This document shows, piece after piece, positions 12,618-24,126 of a DNA stretch of 64,000 bases; the stretch's first letter is position 1; every line of letters starts with the position of its first letter. The stretch spans positions 5,477,041 through 5,541,040 of the forward strand of contig OY741279.1 in the NCBI GenBank assembly GCA_963514095.1, in the 5' to 3' direction. The position numbers and the translations under genes are program-made. The stretch is from Eutrigla gurnardus (taxonomy: Eukaryota > Chordata > Actinopteri > Perciformes > Triglidae). The notes beneath the pieces were generated by a model. It saw only the letters and a list, made by a program, of their open reading frames with translations. It had not been told where the DNA came from and ran no database searches.

Positions 12618-15313
12618 AATTTTGCAATTCTAAAAAACTTTTGAGTCGAACTGTTATTGTCTGAAGTCATGATGGTGATTTCTAATTATGTTGTCGTCTG
12701 ATTTAAGTTCTGTAGACCGTTAAAGCATTCTGTTGGTAACTTTTATGAAAAGAACGAAATAAGAAGAGATTAAGAGACTTTTCTCATCCCAGATTCATCA
12801 CCGTGTCCCATAAACCCTTTGAAATTGTTTGTAATGTCTCGTCATGATTTACTAAAACTACAGCTGGTGCCATCTTTGGTATAGTTACCGCTGTTTTTAC
12901 CAGCTGGAGTGTTTTCATCGTCTCATTTGACATTTTTACAGTGGATTTGTAGATGGTTATGATTTGGTATTTGTACATTTGGTACATTAAAGCTGTATGG
13001 AAACAATAACATTTTATAAAACTTCCTCAATTGTGAAGAAACGTTTTTCTTGAAGTGGTTTTGCCTCGTTGTAACAGACTTGATGCCCTAAATGGGGGTA
13101 TGGAGATGCTAATCATTGCACGAGATATGTCACATTACTTTAATTTATCCATTTGTTACTCTTTCACAATTTTCACTTACAAAAAGCGACATTTGGTTTC
13201 GCTTTTGGCTCATTTGTTGTCAATGAACCCCCTTTTCCTCGTATAGTCTTCATTGACAAATGAACACTCTCCGTTACCTACAGTTTCAGGATGACACCCA
13301 GCTTTCCGCCGTGAATTATCGCCTCCGTTTGGGGGGAAAAAGTGAAGACAGCTCCTGGTCCCCAATTCATCAGACTGTCCAAATACAATTGCACAGCCGG
13401 CCCCAGTTCAAGCACACCATTTATTAACTGGAATCTCTTGGTGTCAGGCACAACACCTCATTCATTCTACTACTGTGCCGGTCCCGTGGGCCTTTTACCT
13501 CCAAGACAAGTGGATAGATCCTCCTGTTCAGGACCTGTGGGGTGTCTGGCACATATAAATTGCAAACGCTTTGGTTGGGATGTAATTTTTATTTTATTTA
13601 TTTTTTAACCTGTGTGAGACCTCTCGCCTCGTTTTGCCTCCTCAGAGAGCCAGAGTGATCTTCACTCCATTTGCCATTATTTTATACAGGAGAGATAAAT
13701 TTACACTAGTCAAATTCAATTTTAAAGTGTGTGGAGGATTTGTTATTCACAATCTACTGTGAGTGAAAAATATTTTCTTTCTTCTTCCAGTATAAATCAG
13801 TTCCATTTGTTTTTAAATGACTAAGGTAAACCCTTGTGTAAGTGTTTTATTTTACTTTACTTTTTTAAATTTCCTTTAAGTTTCCTTTATACGGACGATC
13901 GCTCGTCACCTTTAAGTGCACAATTAACTCGCCAAATGAAAAGGGTTTTATATAAAGTGGGAGCTCTTTATGTAAACGCAAGGAAATTATACCACGGGTG
14001 AAATTGACAGGTAGGTATAAAAGAGTGGAACAGCAGGCGATGTTTTCTTAAAGTACAGACCACCTCCACATAAATTAACATTATGTAACGCTAAAGTTGT
14101 TTTTTTTCTTTCTTAGCAACTTATTAAAGCGTCGATGCTGTAAATACTAAATTAAATAAAATCTACATATGCCGCGGGTCACGTTTCATAATGGTGTCAA
14201 TGACGGCATCTGTTGTCACAGCCGGTATTTTAACTAATTATACTCACTAAGGAAAGGTCGGGGCAAACATGGAAGATGCAGCCTTTTCTATCATTTCATA
14301 ATCATGATTGACGTTTTGATCCCTCAATCAGCTTCACATTTTCAACCATGCAGCGCTGCATCAATTTTTTATTGAGCTCATGAAGTTACATTAAAATTTA
14401 AATGTTTTCTCTTTAGTTAATGTATGCAGAGATTTTAGAAATCTGAGATGTTTTCCGAGGGAAAAAATCCTAATAAGTGGCAGACATTTCTGTTTATTGA
14501 AATTGAGAGACCAAGTGTGCACACAGGCAAAGATAATCAGCTGCGAGACAAAAATACTAAACTGCATGAATATATGAATTCAATTCTCGATGGGATGCCC
14601 CTCACTGTTGACCCCAACACACTCCACCAGCAGTCCAGACCCCAATCTACTGTCATGAGCAGAGACGCTTCAAACTTCTTTTATTTTTTAAGAGAGAACA
14701 ATACACCAGCATTACATGGACGGTGTCCTTTCTCTCACTCCGTCTTTCTGTTTCTCAGGATCCAAACGTGACAGATATAAATGGAAATGTCAGCAGTGGA
14801 GCAGCAACGCAATCAGATAATGGCCGATCTTCTGGGGATTTCCAAAGAGGGCTTGTCTCTAACCTGCACATCCTCAATTACCAACCCCTCCCCCCCCTCC
14901 TCCTCCTCCTCCAATGGAGTCGGCAACAAAATAAATATATCTTTCACAGTGTATCAGCTCTATTATCCACAAGAGCTAGCGTGTTGTGTTGAACTCACCT
15001 GTTCAGATACAAACAAGTACACGGATGGTTGGGTCCAATGGGAATACTGTATCCACACACACACACATGTACATACAGTTCTGTGTAAACCTCTAGAATA
15101 ATTAGCCGTCATAGAGAGGAAATAAACCACTCTGTTTTTTAATTAGGTGTAAAGTTAATAGTGTTCACATAATGTTGGTTCTGCATGTAAATTAAGCTGT
15201 TCCTATTTCATTAAAAAATGTCCTTAATACAGTAGACATTTTTCTTTTTTTTTTAGTTTTGGTGCCATTTTGAAATAACTAACATTACAACACACATACT
15301 GGTATTATATATA
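12618..15313. other. Unassigned sequence with one weak exon-like site
   Basis: No repeat is recognised. At 14726-14758 a long pyrimidine tract ending in CTCAG resembles a 3' splice site. The frame that follows (14759-14992) is open but has no good splice donor and matches no protein I know. It ends at 14992. Confidence 0.4.
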
Positions 15314-15489
15314 CAAGGTCGCCCATGAAGTTGTCGTTTATAGCGCCAAACAAATATTATGAAATAACTCATTTCACCTGGGGAATGTAATCATTGCACC
15401 TGGTCAAATTGATTACTGGTGCATTTAAATAGGAATAAACAGATGATTGAGTTTGAAAACAAGATATTCCAACTTTATGGCCAACAGTG
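15314..15489. mobile_element. Tc1/mariner-type MITE, complete, 176 bp
   Basis: The left end CAAGGTCGCCCATGAAGTTG and the reverse complement of the right end, CACTGTTGGCCATAAAGTTG, agree at 15 of 20 positions. The element is flanked by TA on both sides (15312-15313 and 15490-15491), the target-site duplication typical of the Tc1/mariner superfamily. It is too short to encode a transposase, so it is non-autonomous. End fragments of the same family occur at 3984 and inside the duplicated repeat at 30349-30946. Confidence 0.78.
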
Positions 15490-15491
15490 TA

Positions 15492-16330
15492 TTTCTAAAC
15501 ATGTGGAAAATTGACTATATATTCAAAATTCCCAGTTGGATGTCTGTTTTCTCACATTACATCGCTACACGTACACAACAACTCCAAGAAAATGTGTTTT
15601 TTTTCCTTCCATAAAGCGACTGTGATTATCACTTATCTTCAGAGAGCAGTGTATCCGCCGCCACCGCCGCCGCTCCACAGATGCATCGACTGTGACAGTA
15701 CGGTTTGATGTCACAGTTGCCAGCGTGTAACACTGATGAAACATTTTGGGCGAATATGCTTCCCTGTGATTGGATTAAAAGAAGCATGCCTGCCAACATC
15801 TGTCCCTCTGATGAAAGTGTGGAGTCCTCGTGTTATGTGGGATATACACACTGCTGGCAGGTTAGAAGCAGAAGGTGCTCTCCAGGAATATCTCGCTCAG
15901 TGTTAATGAAGACCGCAGGCCGCCGGAGGGTGCGTACGGCAACGGCGTTGTCGTGTATCTTCTCCAGTCGTGTGAATGTGGGCATGTCGTGTCGCCGAGG
16001 TTGTTGGGACGGTCTAATGAAGAGGAATGGTTCCTGTCGGCTCGCGTTAGCCCACGCGCTGTAAAATCCAAGCTGTGAAATCCATCATATTGCACAAGGG
16101 TAATTATGCAAGGATAATTGCACCGTGCACAGAGCAAATAAATACCTTTTTTGATTCCATGGTAATACTTTGTTCTGTGAGCTAACAGGGTACAAGCCTC
16201 TTGAAGAACGGGTATCACAACCGGGAATATTTGGAAAGAAGCTAATTGTAGTCCTTGCTGTATGTTACTAAGAAACCATATGTGAAAGCATGCAGCCAAA
16301 TTCAAAAGGCGGCATGTGTAGAGTACCATT
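15492..16330. other. Unassigned non-coding sequence
   Basis: Contains a short CCGCCG-rich patch near 15655-15675. A 155-codon minus-strand open frame at 15862-16329 overlaps plus-strand frames of similar size and resembles nothing I know. Confidence 0.5.
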
Positions 16331-16334
16331 CAAA

Positions 16335-16500
16335 CAGGACTGGTTGTTTACAGCTAGCATCGGACAGGCTGGGATACCAAGGTGCTGCGTTGCTTTGTGC
16401 TACATGCAAATACCTGCATGCTAACAATGGCGATGCTGAGCAGGTATGTTTCAACATCTTTGTTCGCATGTTAGCAACATGCTACATTCACTAGAGCTAT
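16335..16500. repeat. GCTAAC-rich dispersed fish repeat, decayed
   Basis: Contains ACAGCTAGCAT, CTGCATGCTAACAATGGC, GAGCAGGTATGTTTCAACATC and GCATGTTAGCAACATGCTA. These word types belong to a dispersed repeat that I know as common in teleosts and that is also represented near 30349-30965. Boundaries are approximate. Confidence 0.45.
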
Positions 16501-19500
16501 GCTGTTATGTTGTCAAGGAATCCATAGAAACAGTTCATTCCGATCATTTTTAAATCTTGGGTCTTTTTGCTAGTCTCTTTGCTAGTTTCTCAATATTACC
16601 AACCCCAGGTTTAATGTACAGAAAAAGAGGAGGGGGCCCATAAAAAAAAGTTAAATATATGCAAAATTACAGTGGCATGAATGACACAGAAGACACACAT
16701 TTCAAGCCTGTCGGTCAAGCTTCCACGATTGGCTGCTTTTATGATTGCACGTATTTAGCATATTTCGATTTTTTCTCACTTCTTACATTCTATGGTTTTG
16801 TACTCTGTGAAAAGCAGCATCTTAGAGTTCCTGCAAGGATTTTTCTGTTTTTGCAAGGTTAAGGGTTTTTTTCATTTCATTTTCAGAAAGTTAGAAAGCA
16901 AAGTGAACACGGAGATAACATTTTTTTTTCTAGAGCCAAACTTGTTGAAAGTTCAGACGTCCAAAATAATGATAAGTTATATGTTTGACAGACATGTTGA
17001 TATGCTATCACTATCCCAATGAAAATGGAAATGATGCACCGACGATGTGAAGACCCGATACCAGGAGGATTGGGCATCCACTTTTGACAGCCTTCTTGAG
17101 TTAAATGCCATCCCCTCTTCAGGTACTTTATATTCTCCATGCTTGCCCCCTCTTCTTCTTTCTTTTTTTTTTTTGTTTCTCTGGAGAGGACATGTCCAAT
17201 TTGTGTTTCTGGGGTGAAAATGAAGTCAGATGCACCTTTGGGTAATGCCAAGGACCCCCTTGCCTTTCTAGATTTGAAATCATGAACAGATACTATAATT
17301 TTAATGGAATTCTATTGCCTAGCAATCCATTGCCTTGCCTATTGCCAAGCAGAGGCATTTACCACTCTGACAGCTGAAAGCACAACTCCACATTGTGTGC
17401 TTCCTCAGAATAGATATCTCTGACTGCTTTGCATAAAGTTACAGTGTTGGTGCTGTGTGCTCTTTGAGCTGGTCTGATGGTATCATCACACTTTTTACTG
17501 GACTTTAAAAAGAAGAAAAAGGAAGGGTATAACCGTGTGTCCTTATAACCGTGTGTCCTCTTTCCCTGCCTTGCCTTGGGTCAAACCAAACATCATCCAT
17601 TTTAAGTTGTTGATTGATCCTGCTTGCACTGAAGGTACCATGAAGAGAGGCTTTGGTTGAGTCCAATCAATAACTTAAGCAAATAATGTTTTGGGATGGA
17701 TTTTACTATTAAGATATCGCGAATGTCACTTGCAGGCCGAATACGATTGGTTTGTTGCATTGTGAGATTGTTCTGCTACCAACCAATCAGTGATGAGTGA
17801 CGCATCCATTCTGCTGATGTAATTTCCAGCTTGATATGGAAGTTACAATAAATCTTCTTTGTAGCAGCTGATCAATGAAATATGTCGATTTAAGAGCCAT
17901 TTTGTAGCCGAAGAACAACAACTCCGATTTGCTTCTTCCGTGCATTTCTCACAATCATCATGGTTTTCATCAGCTGTGTTGCAACCGGCAAGCCATGTCC
18001 AATTATATTCATGCAGTTGAACGGTGCAGCTATTATAATGGGACAATCTGGCCAGGCTTCCTCCACCACACTAAACTCCTCACGTTTATTCTTGCTAGGC
18101 CTGTTCAAATACGATCCGAGGTATCAACTGTCTGTTTATTCGAGCGCTGCCTCAAAGAGGAAGGTATTTTCTGCCAAATACAAGTGTATATCCATTTGGT
18201 ATAAAATGGTCCAAGGTCAAATCTTTGACCTTATTGTTGTCTCTGATTGAACTTGCATTCCCTCACAGGCCCCGACAGCTTTTTACCATAAACATTGAAA
18301 AGCACCCACCGCCCACTCCTCTCATGCTGCTTTTACAGTGCATCTCCATGCACCCACACTATAGTCAGCAGGCCTGTGATGAAGTTTCTGGCATGTTTCA
18401 CTCAGTGACTTTTCAGTGTGTTGGATCGAAACAAACCTACCTCGTACCTCACCCACCACTCACTTAGTCCTCCTGAAGGTCACCACGTGCCCTACCTGAG
18501 AAAGTCCACCCTTCTTGAGTAATTAAAGTCTCGGCGTGAAGTCTGTCAGGGGGGGTGAAAGTGAAGAGTTTCAGATGAGTCGACTGAGGAGTCTTTCCTC
18601 CTCCTCCACCTCCGTCACTCCGACGCCGAGATAGAGGTCGATCGGGAAAGTCAATGAGAGAGGGGTTGGTTTCAACATCGGCAGCAATAAGAGATATTTT
18701 GATTTACAAAGGGTGATTTCACAAATGGGTTAAGGAGAAACGTGTAATGGCACAACAGATAGACAAAAATGACATCGGTATTGAGCTGATTCCGGCCACG
18801 GCGGTAGAATACTAAAACTTCAATTGGACCGTCACTTTAATCCCCTTTGGTGCTGAAACCGGCGGTGATTCTACATGGATTGATTGCTGGTTGTAAAGCA
18901 TAAGAATATCAGGCGAGGGAGAACTTAGATGGGAAATCAACTTGTGTGTGTGTGTAGACACCCAAATCTCACAATACCCATAAACACGCCAACTCTATCA
19001 TTCCCTCTTTTTTTAAGACTAGCATCACCCTCACGCTGAAAACCCAGCAGCACTTCAATCAACAACTATTCAAGCTGAATCCCGGTATTCGTTTTGCTGC
19101 CACTTTAAGTGCAATGAAAGTGCAGGTCTGAGACGTTTAATAGCTTTAATGCTTCGATGTATATACGGAACCATACATCTTCATAAGCCAAACTTCTATA
19201 GGTGGACAAACAACCAAAGTAATAAAAAAAAAATGAGGCACATCCAATGAAACTTAAATGAGAAATGTTTTCATGTTTACAGTATTTTTTTTATTGTCTT
19301 CAATAAGGTCTGCATTGATTGAACACATAATGTCACCTCTTTTTTCTTCATCAGGTTACTCGGCAGGAAATTACAGGTCAACACAAAATGAGAATAGAAA
19401 TGTCATCGCTTTGTTTACCGGCAAATCTCCCTCAGCACACAACGTTTAATGTGATTGTGTTAAATTCCTTCGAGATTGTTTTCGTGGACTTTGTGAGCCG

Positions 19501-21216
19501 AGCTGGACCCAATTTCCCTTCGATTTCATTATCATTTAAATGGCGGGCTGTTAGATTCGGCGTATTGCTCCCGGTCTGAAGACACTTCTCTTATCTGCTG
19601 CTCATATTTGATCGTATACCTCGCCATCTTCGCTGTGTCTATATCTACGCTGTAATTTCTTTTAATCTCTTCGGAGACGTATTTCCCTTTAATCAGCAAT
19701 CAGAAAAAAAAGAAATTTCCTTCCAAAGTGATTTTTAATTGAGTGTTTATCTGAAAGGAAAAGTTTCATACACTCATGGTCCCACAAACAAATCAATACA
19801 CTCCATCACAGAAGTTTCCCCCCCCTCCCAGTTGTCTGTATCCACCTTCCTCGGCACGCTTGAACATCATAAGATCTCAATGCCAGTCCAGTTTAGAGAT
19901 ACTGCAATTTGGTGAAGCTGAAGAGAACACAAAGAGAAGGAAAGTAGAGTGTGGGGGAAAACAACAGAGGGGGTTGGATTCAAAAGGAAAGCAAGAATAC
20001 TTAATGTGCATCCTTCAGCGTTCTGTATCATTTTCCCTCCGTCTGAGCCTCCTCTCCTTCATAACACTGTGAAAGCGTTCCAACGCCACTGAGCTGTGAA
20101 GTGCTCCGTGATTCCATTTCAGACGTGATTGGAAACTCCATTTTTAAAGTGCCATATCTGCGAGGCTCCTACCTGCAGACAACCCCAAATGACAAACGTC
20201 GTTTTCCACTCGCATGGTTCGCCACACGGACCGACCCCGTTTTTTTCTTACTTTTTCCAAGTTTGAATGTGTCTGATGTGATGCTTTCTGATGTAGTCTC
20301 AAGACAACGGTCAGGATTTATGCTGTCACGAGTTGAATCAACCGGTGAATTGCTTTTAACAGTGGTTTGGATGGAAGGATATTTAAAAAAAAAACCTCCG
20401 CTGAAAACTTCAACATCCTTCAGCAGGTGGACAGTAAAAACATTTTCTCTCTTATTCTCCTGTCGGAAAGCCTTTGAGGAGAAGTAGATCAATTTAGGGA
20501 GTTTTTTCCCCCCGAAAACCAGAGAATGAACAAATACCCTTGATATTACAGTAAAACGGGCCTTTCCGAGTGATTTATGACAAAATTATCTTTTGCTGAG
20601 CATTGTTAAACTCAGCCTTTGTCCATTTAAGTGGCAGGCTGACACTTCATTTTAAGCGCTTAACTCCCAGCGCCCGTTGAAAAGGACGGTGTCAGACTTT
20701 GTCCGAGTTCACTCTGTGCATCGGCGTCCTTTCTGCTGCGAGGATGGAGCCGGAAGGCTATAAATCGTAGCGCAGTAAAGGTGTGGGTGAAAGAGACAGT
20801 GAGAGATTGGAGGTTGGAGGAGGACAAAGAACAAGGAAAGGAGACGGGGAGAAGAGAAAAAAAGGGAACGACACAGAAGGAACATTGAATTCTCACCAGA
20901 GCATATTATGAGTGAAATGGATGGGGCTGGCTGTAAATTGTGAGGTAATTTGTGTCATGAGTTGGAGGATTTAAATCACGGGGAATCAATGTCAAAAAGA
21001 TACGGCGTCTAGTCAACGTTACGGAGGGAAGAGGTGGCGTTAATGTGTGGGCGGAGTTACGGTGAGGAGGTCAGGAAATGAGATGCATGATTTTTCAGCC
21101 GTCTCTCTCTCGCTCTGGCTGTTGACAGGTGAGCTCACGCGTCATTAAAGAGGTGAGAAATGTGCGAGAAGGAGGTTGTAATGAGTCACTAATGACCTTG
21201 AGATGTCGACTTTAGC
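16501..21216. other. Unassigned non-coding sequence
   Basis: Nearly 5 kb without a gene or repeat that I can name. Open frames are short and not conserved-looking. A few G runs (for example near 18550) and short T runs are present. Confidence 0.5.
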
Positions 21217-21238
21217 AAAAAAAAAAAAAAAAAAAAAA
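21217..21238. repeat. Poly-A tract
   Basis: About 22 consecutive A residues. It could be the tail of an old retroposed copy, but no element body can be recognised upstream. Confidence 0.85.
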
Positions 21239-21428
21239 GGCGGCATGTTCAGCGTGAGGAATGTCGACATGATTAACTGTAAAGCTGCCAAGGACGTGAG
21301 TGAGGAAAGAACAGAATCATCCTGACTATTAAAGCACTCGTTGTTCATGTGAATGCTCCTTTTTTTTTCTTTTTTTTCATGTGAATGCTACTTTTTTTCT
21401 TCTTTTTTTTTTACTTCTGTCAGCCTGG

Positions 21429-21912
21429 TACGACGCCGTGTTAGGGCCACTGTAGAAAAAAACAAACAGCCGAGAGAGGGGGGCAATATTCAGATAAAAG
21501 AAAATCGCAAATTTGCCACTTTTAAATATACATAGCCGATATAAACAAGTTGCTTGGTTCCGGTGACACCTGTTGTTTCTATGACAACAAGTGAAAGCTA
21601 CCGCTAGCATCTTAGCCCCAACCGCCTGATCAATAAACACCCATAAGATGACAATTTCAGCCTCATATAAATAAAACCAACAATAAGCATTAACATCATC
21701 ACCCTAAGGACCTTAACGAGGCGTCATCACAATTAGAAAAATAAATGTACATTCATGGGAAGTTAGAAAGCATAAATGCCGGTTCTTAGCATCGGAATAA
21801 ACTCGTAAATTTGCCACTTTAGTGACAAATTTGTGACTTTTTTTCTATGAATATTGCCCCCTTTCTCGGTTCTGTTTTTTTGTTCTCTCTTTGGCCCTTA
21901 TACGCCGTCGTA
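21429..21912 (-). mobile_element. TIR-type MITE, complete, 484 bp
   Basis: Starts TACGACGCCGTGTTAGGGCC and ends GGCCCTTATACGCCGTCGTA, with the inverted similarity continuing about 65 bp inward (GAGAGGGGGGCAATATTCAG against CTGAATATTGCCCCCTTTCTCG). Flanked by GCCTGG at 21423-21428 and 21913-21918, a 6-bp target-site duplication. The body is the reverse complement of the copy at 27178-27608, for example GCTAGCATCTTAGCCC and AACGAGGCGTCATCAC. No open frame resembles a transposase, so it would be mobilised in trans. I cannot place it in a superfamily. Confidence 0.88.
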
Positions 21913-21918
21913 GCCTGG

Positions 21919-22326
21919 AACCCAAAACAAGGACACACTTTTTTTTTTTTTTTTACCTTTCATTAATTTCCCATCAATTTCAAACCTAGCCTTCCCTTTA
22001 ACTGTTTTTTTCAGATGGATATTTCCACAAAAACAGACGAACTGTAAACGCAAAGTGTGTCCAAGTTGTCAGAAAATGATTTCTGAGAGAGAAAAATGGA
22101 CGTTCACCACAGCTCGCGTCGCTATCCATTATGCCATTCTGTACACGCCTGCTGGTGTTTGTGCTGTACCCCCCCTCCATCCCCCATCCATCATTTCTAA
22201 CTGTTGCGATGAATTACATGTTTCCCCACGAGTTCCACTGCATTTCTGTATCTGGAGGATGATAATGATAAACTCTGCTGGCACAAAGCCCAGAGGCTTC
22301 ACCGACTGTCCTCCACTCTGAAGCCA

Positions 22327-22327
<1 letters not shown>
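21919..22327. other. Unassigned sequence between MITE and (TG)n array
   Basis: A T run is present at about 21940-21953. No gene or repeat is otherwise recognised. Confidence 0.55.
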
Positions 22328-22411
<84 letters not shown>

Positions 22412-22418
22412 GTGTGTC
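22328..22418. repeat. (TG)n microsatellite, about 90 bp
   Basis: Uninterrupted TG steps up to 22410, then one register break before a last TGTGTGT. Confidence 0.97.
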
Positions 22419-23320
22419 TGTAGTACTTACACTTAACATTACATAAATCAGTAACGCTGATAGCACTGTAGAGGCTCTTCTAGAATTAAAAGAAAAATCT
22501 TATCTTCTTTATTTGCATGAGGAAATAATTGAATGTGTGTATCAAATTTTTAATTATGAAATCAAATTTGGGTGCTATCTTTAAATCCTCATTTCTGATC
22601 CCAACTTTTAAAGATATCAACAGAAGCTTGTTGCGTCAACGTTGACATCGTCCACAGCTCACTGGAACATAACTGGCTCGCGCCATTTTATCTTCCTCAC
22701 CTGTCAGAGAGGAAGAGTTCTAAGCAAAGAGAAAGCCAGGGAATGAATTACAGCGCAAAATGGAGAGAGTCATCTATTGCTGGTGACAGAATACTCCCCG
22801 ACTAGAGATAAGGAAATCCCATTTGTAGGAAACGGCCACTCAGCACTTTTCAGCATAACCAGTTAACAGTGCAGGTCAGCCTGTGGGTCAACAGGGAGAT
22901 AATGCTGCTTTGATGGTGGTGGGGGTTATTGTCACTGTGAACATGGTTATCTATGTAACGGGGAGAATGGACCGGTGGCACGCTGCCCACCATAGCGGTG
23001 GGAGATTTAGTGCCGTATTATGCGAAGTTACTGCAGCGACACAAAAAGATAAAAGATGATTAAAACGCACATTTTTTTTCCTGTAGATGCAACAGTGTGT
23101 CGTAGTACTTGATGAGCAGGCAGTATCACATTTTGCTATCCCAGTGCAAAAGTTTTGACGATTTCTTTCTTTCCTTGGGTGCAAGTTAAAGAAAGAACTA
23201 TTTCATCAGCAGCCGAATAAGAGTATGAGTGTTAACAATCACACTGCTATAGATTTAAATCTCACCATCCCATAATAACACACTGGTGGCCCCTACTCAG
23301 CCATTAGGAGTTCATCATAT
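22419..23320. other. Unassigned non-coding sequence
   Basis: No gene is recognised. The last 90 bp (from about 23227) may already belong to the LINE-derived segment that carries the following minisatellite. Confidence 0.5.
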
Positions 23321-23910
23321 TTGCACTATATTCATATCTTCATAGTTGTACTATATCCATATTTTTTATAGTTGTACTATATCCATGTTTATAGTTGTAC
23401 TATATCCATATCTTTATAGTTGTACTATATCCATATCTTTATAGTTGTACTATATCCATATTTTTATAGTTGTACTTTATCCATATCTTTATAGTTGTAC
23501 TATATCCATATCTTTATAGTTGTACTATATCCATCTTTATAGTTGTACTATATCCATATCTTTATAGTTGTACTATATCCATTTCTTTATAGTTGTACTA
23601 TATCCATATTTTTATAGTTGTACTATATCCATTTCTTTATAGTTGTACTATATCCATATTTTTATAGTTGTACTATATCCATATCTTTATAGTTGTACTA
23701 TATCCATGTTTATAGTTGTACTATATCCATATTTTTATAGTTGTACTATATCCATATCTTTATAGTTGTACTATATCCATATTTTTATAGTTGTACTATA
23801 TCCATATCTTTATAGTTGTACTATATCCATGTTTATAGTTGTACTATATCCATGTTTATAGTTGTACTATATCCATGTTTATAGTTGTACTATATCCATA
23901 TTTTTATAGT
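23321..23910 (+). repeat. 25-bp minisatellite, about 23 copies
   Basis: Unit ATAGTTGTACTATATCCAT followed by ATCTTT, ATTTTT or TTCTTT (25 bp), with shorter units ending in GTTT (22 bp). I count 23 occurrences of the TTGTACT core. Each unit holds TATAGT and ACTATA separated by TGT, so each can form a small hairpin. The array runs straight into a probable LINE 3' tail, suggesting that it expanded from the 3' untranslated region of that element. Confidence 0.93.
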
Positions 23911-24126
23911 TTTTTATAAAAATTGCTGCTCAACTGCACGGACTCTTTTGTACATATTTGTATACCTTTTATACCTTTTAGTTTTTAGTATATTTTGTAT
24001 CCTTTTCTATGGTATTTTCTTTTTGAGGTCACTGTGTGAAGGGAAACTGCCACAATAAGAATCCCATATCTCAGTGTGAACTATGTTTCTGCTGTGTGTT
24101 TGACAATAACAATCTCCAATCTTGAA
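23911..24126 (+). mobile_element. Probable LINE 3' tail
   Basis: Contains a T-rich stretch with repeated TACCTTTTA, then GAGGTCACTGTGTGAAGGGA, AACTGCCACAATAAGAAT, GTGAACTATGTTTCTGCTG and GACAATAACAATCTCCAATC. I know this ending from the 3' part of fish non-LTR retrotransposons. No reverse transcriptase is present nearby, so this would be a 5'-truncated copy. Assignment is by recollection only. Confidence 0.5.

Noticed and set aside
23321..23910. A CRISPR-like array of regular repeats
   Set aside because: Units are contiguous 22-25 bp minisatellite repeats with no unique spacers, in a vertebrate context.
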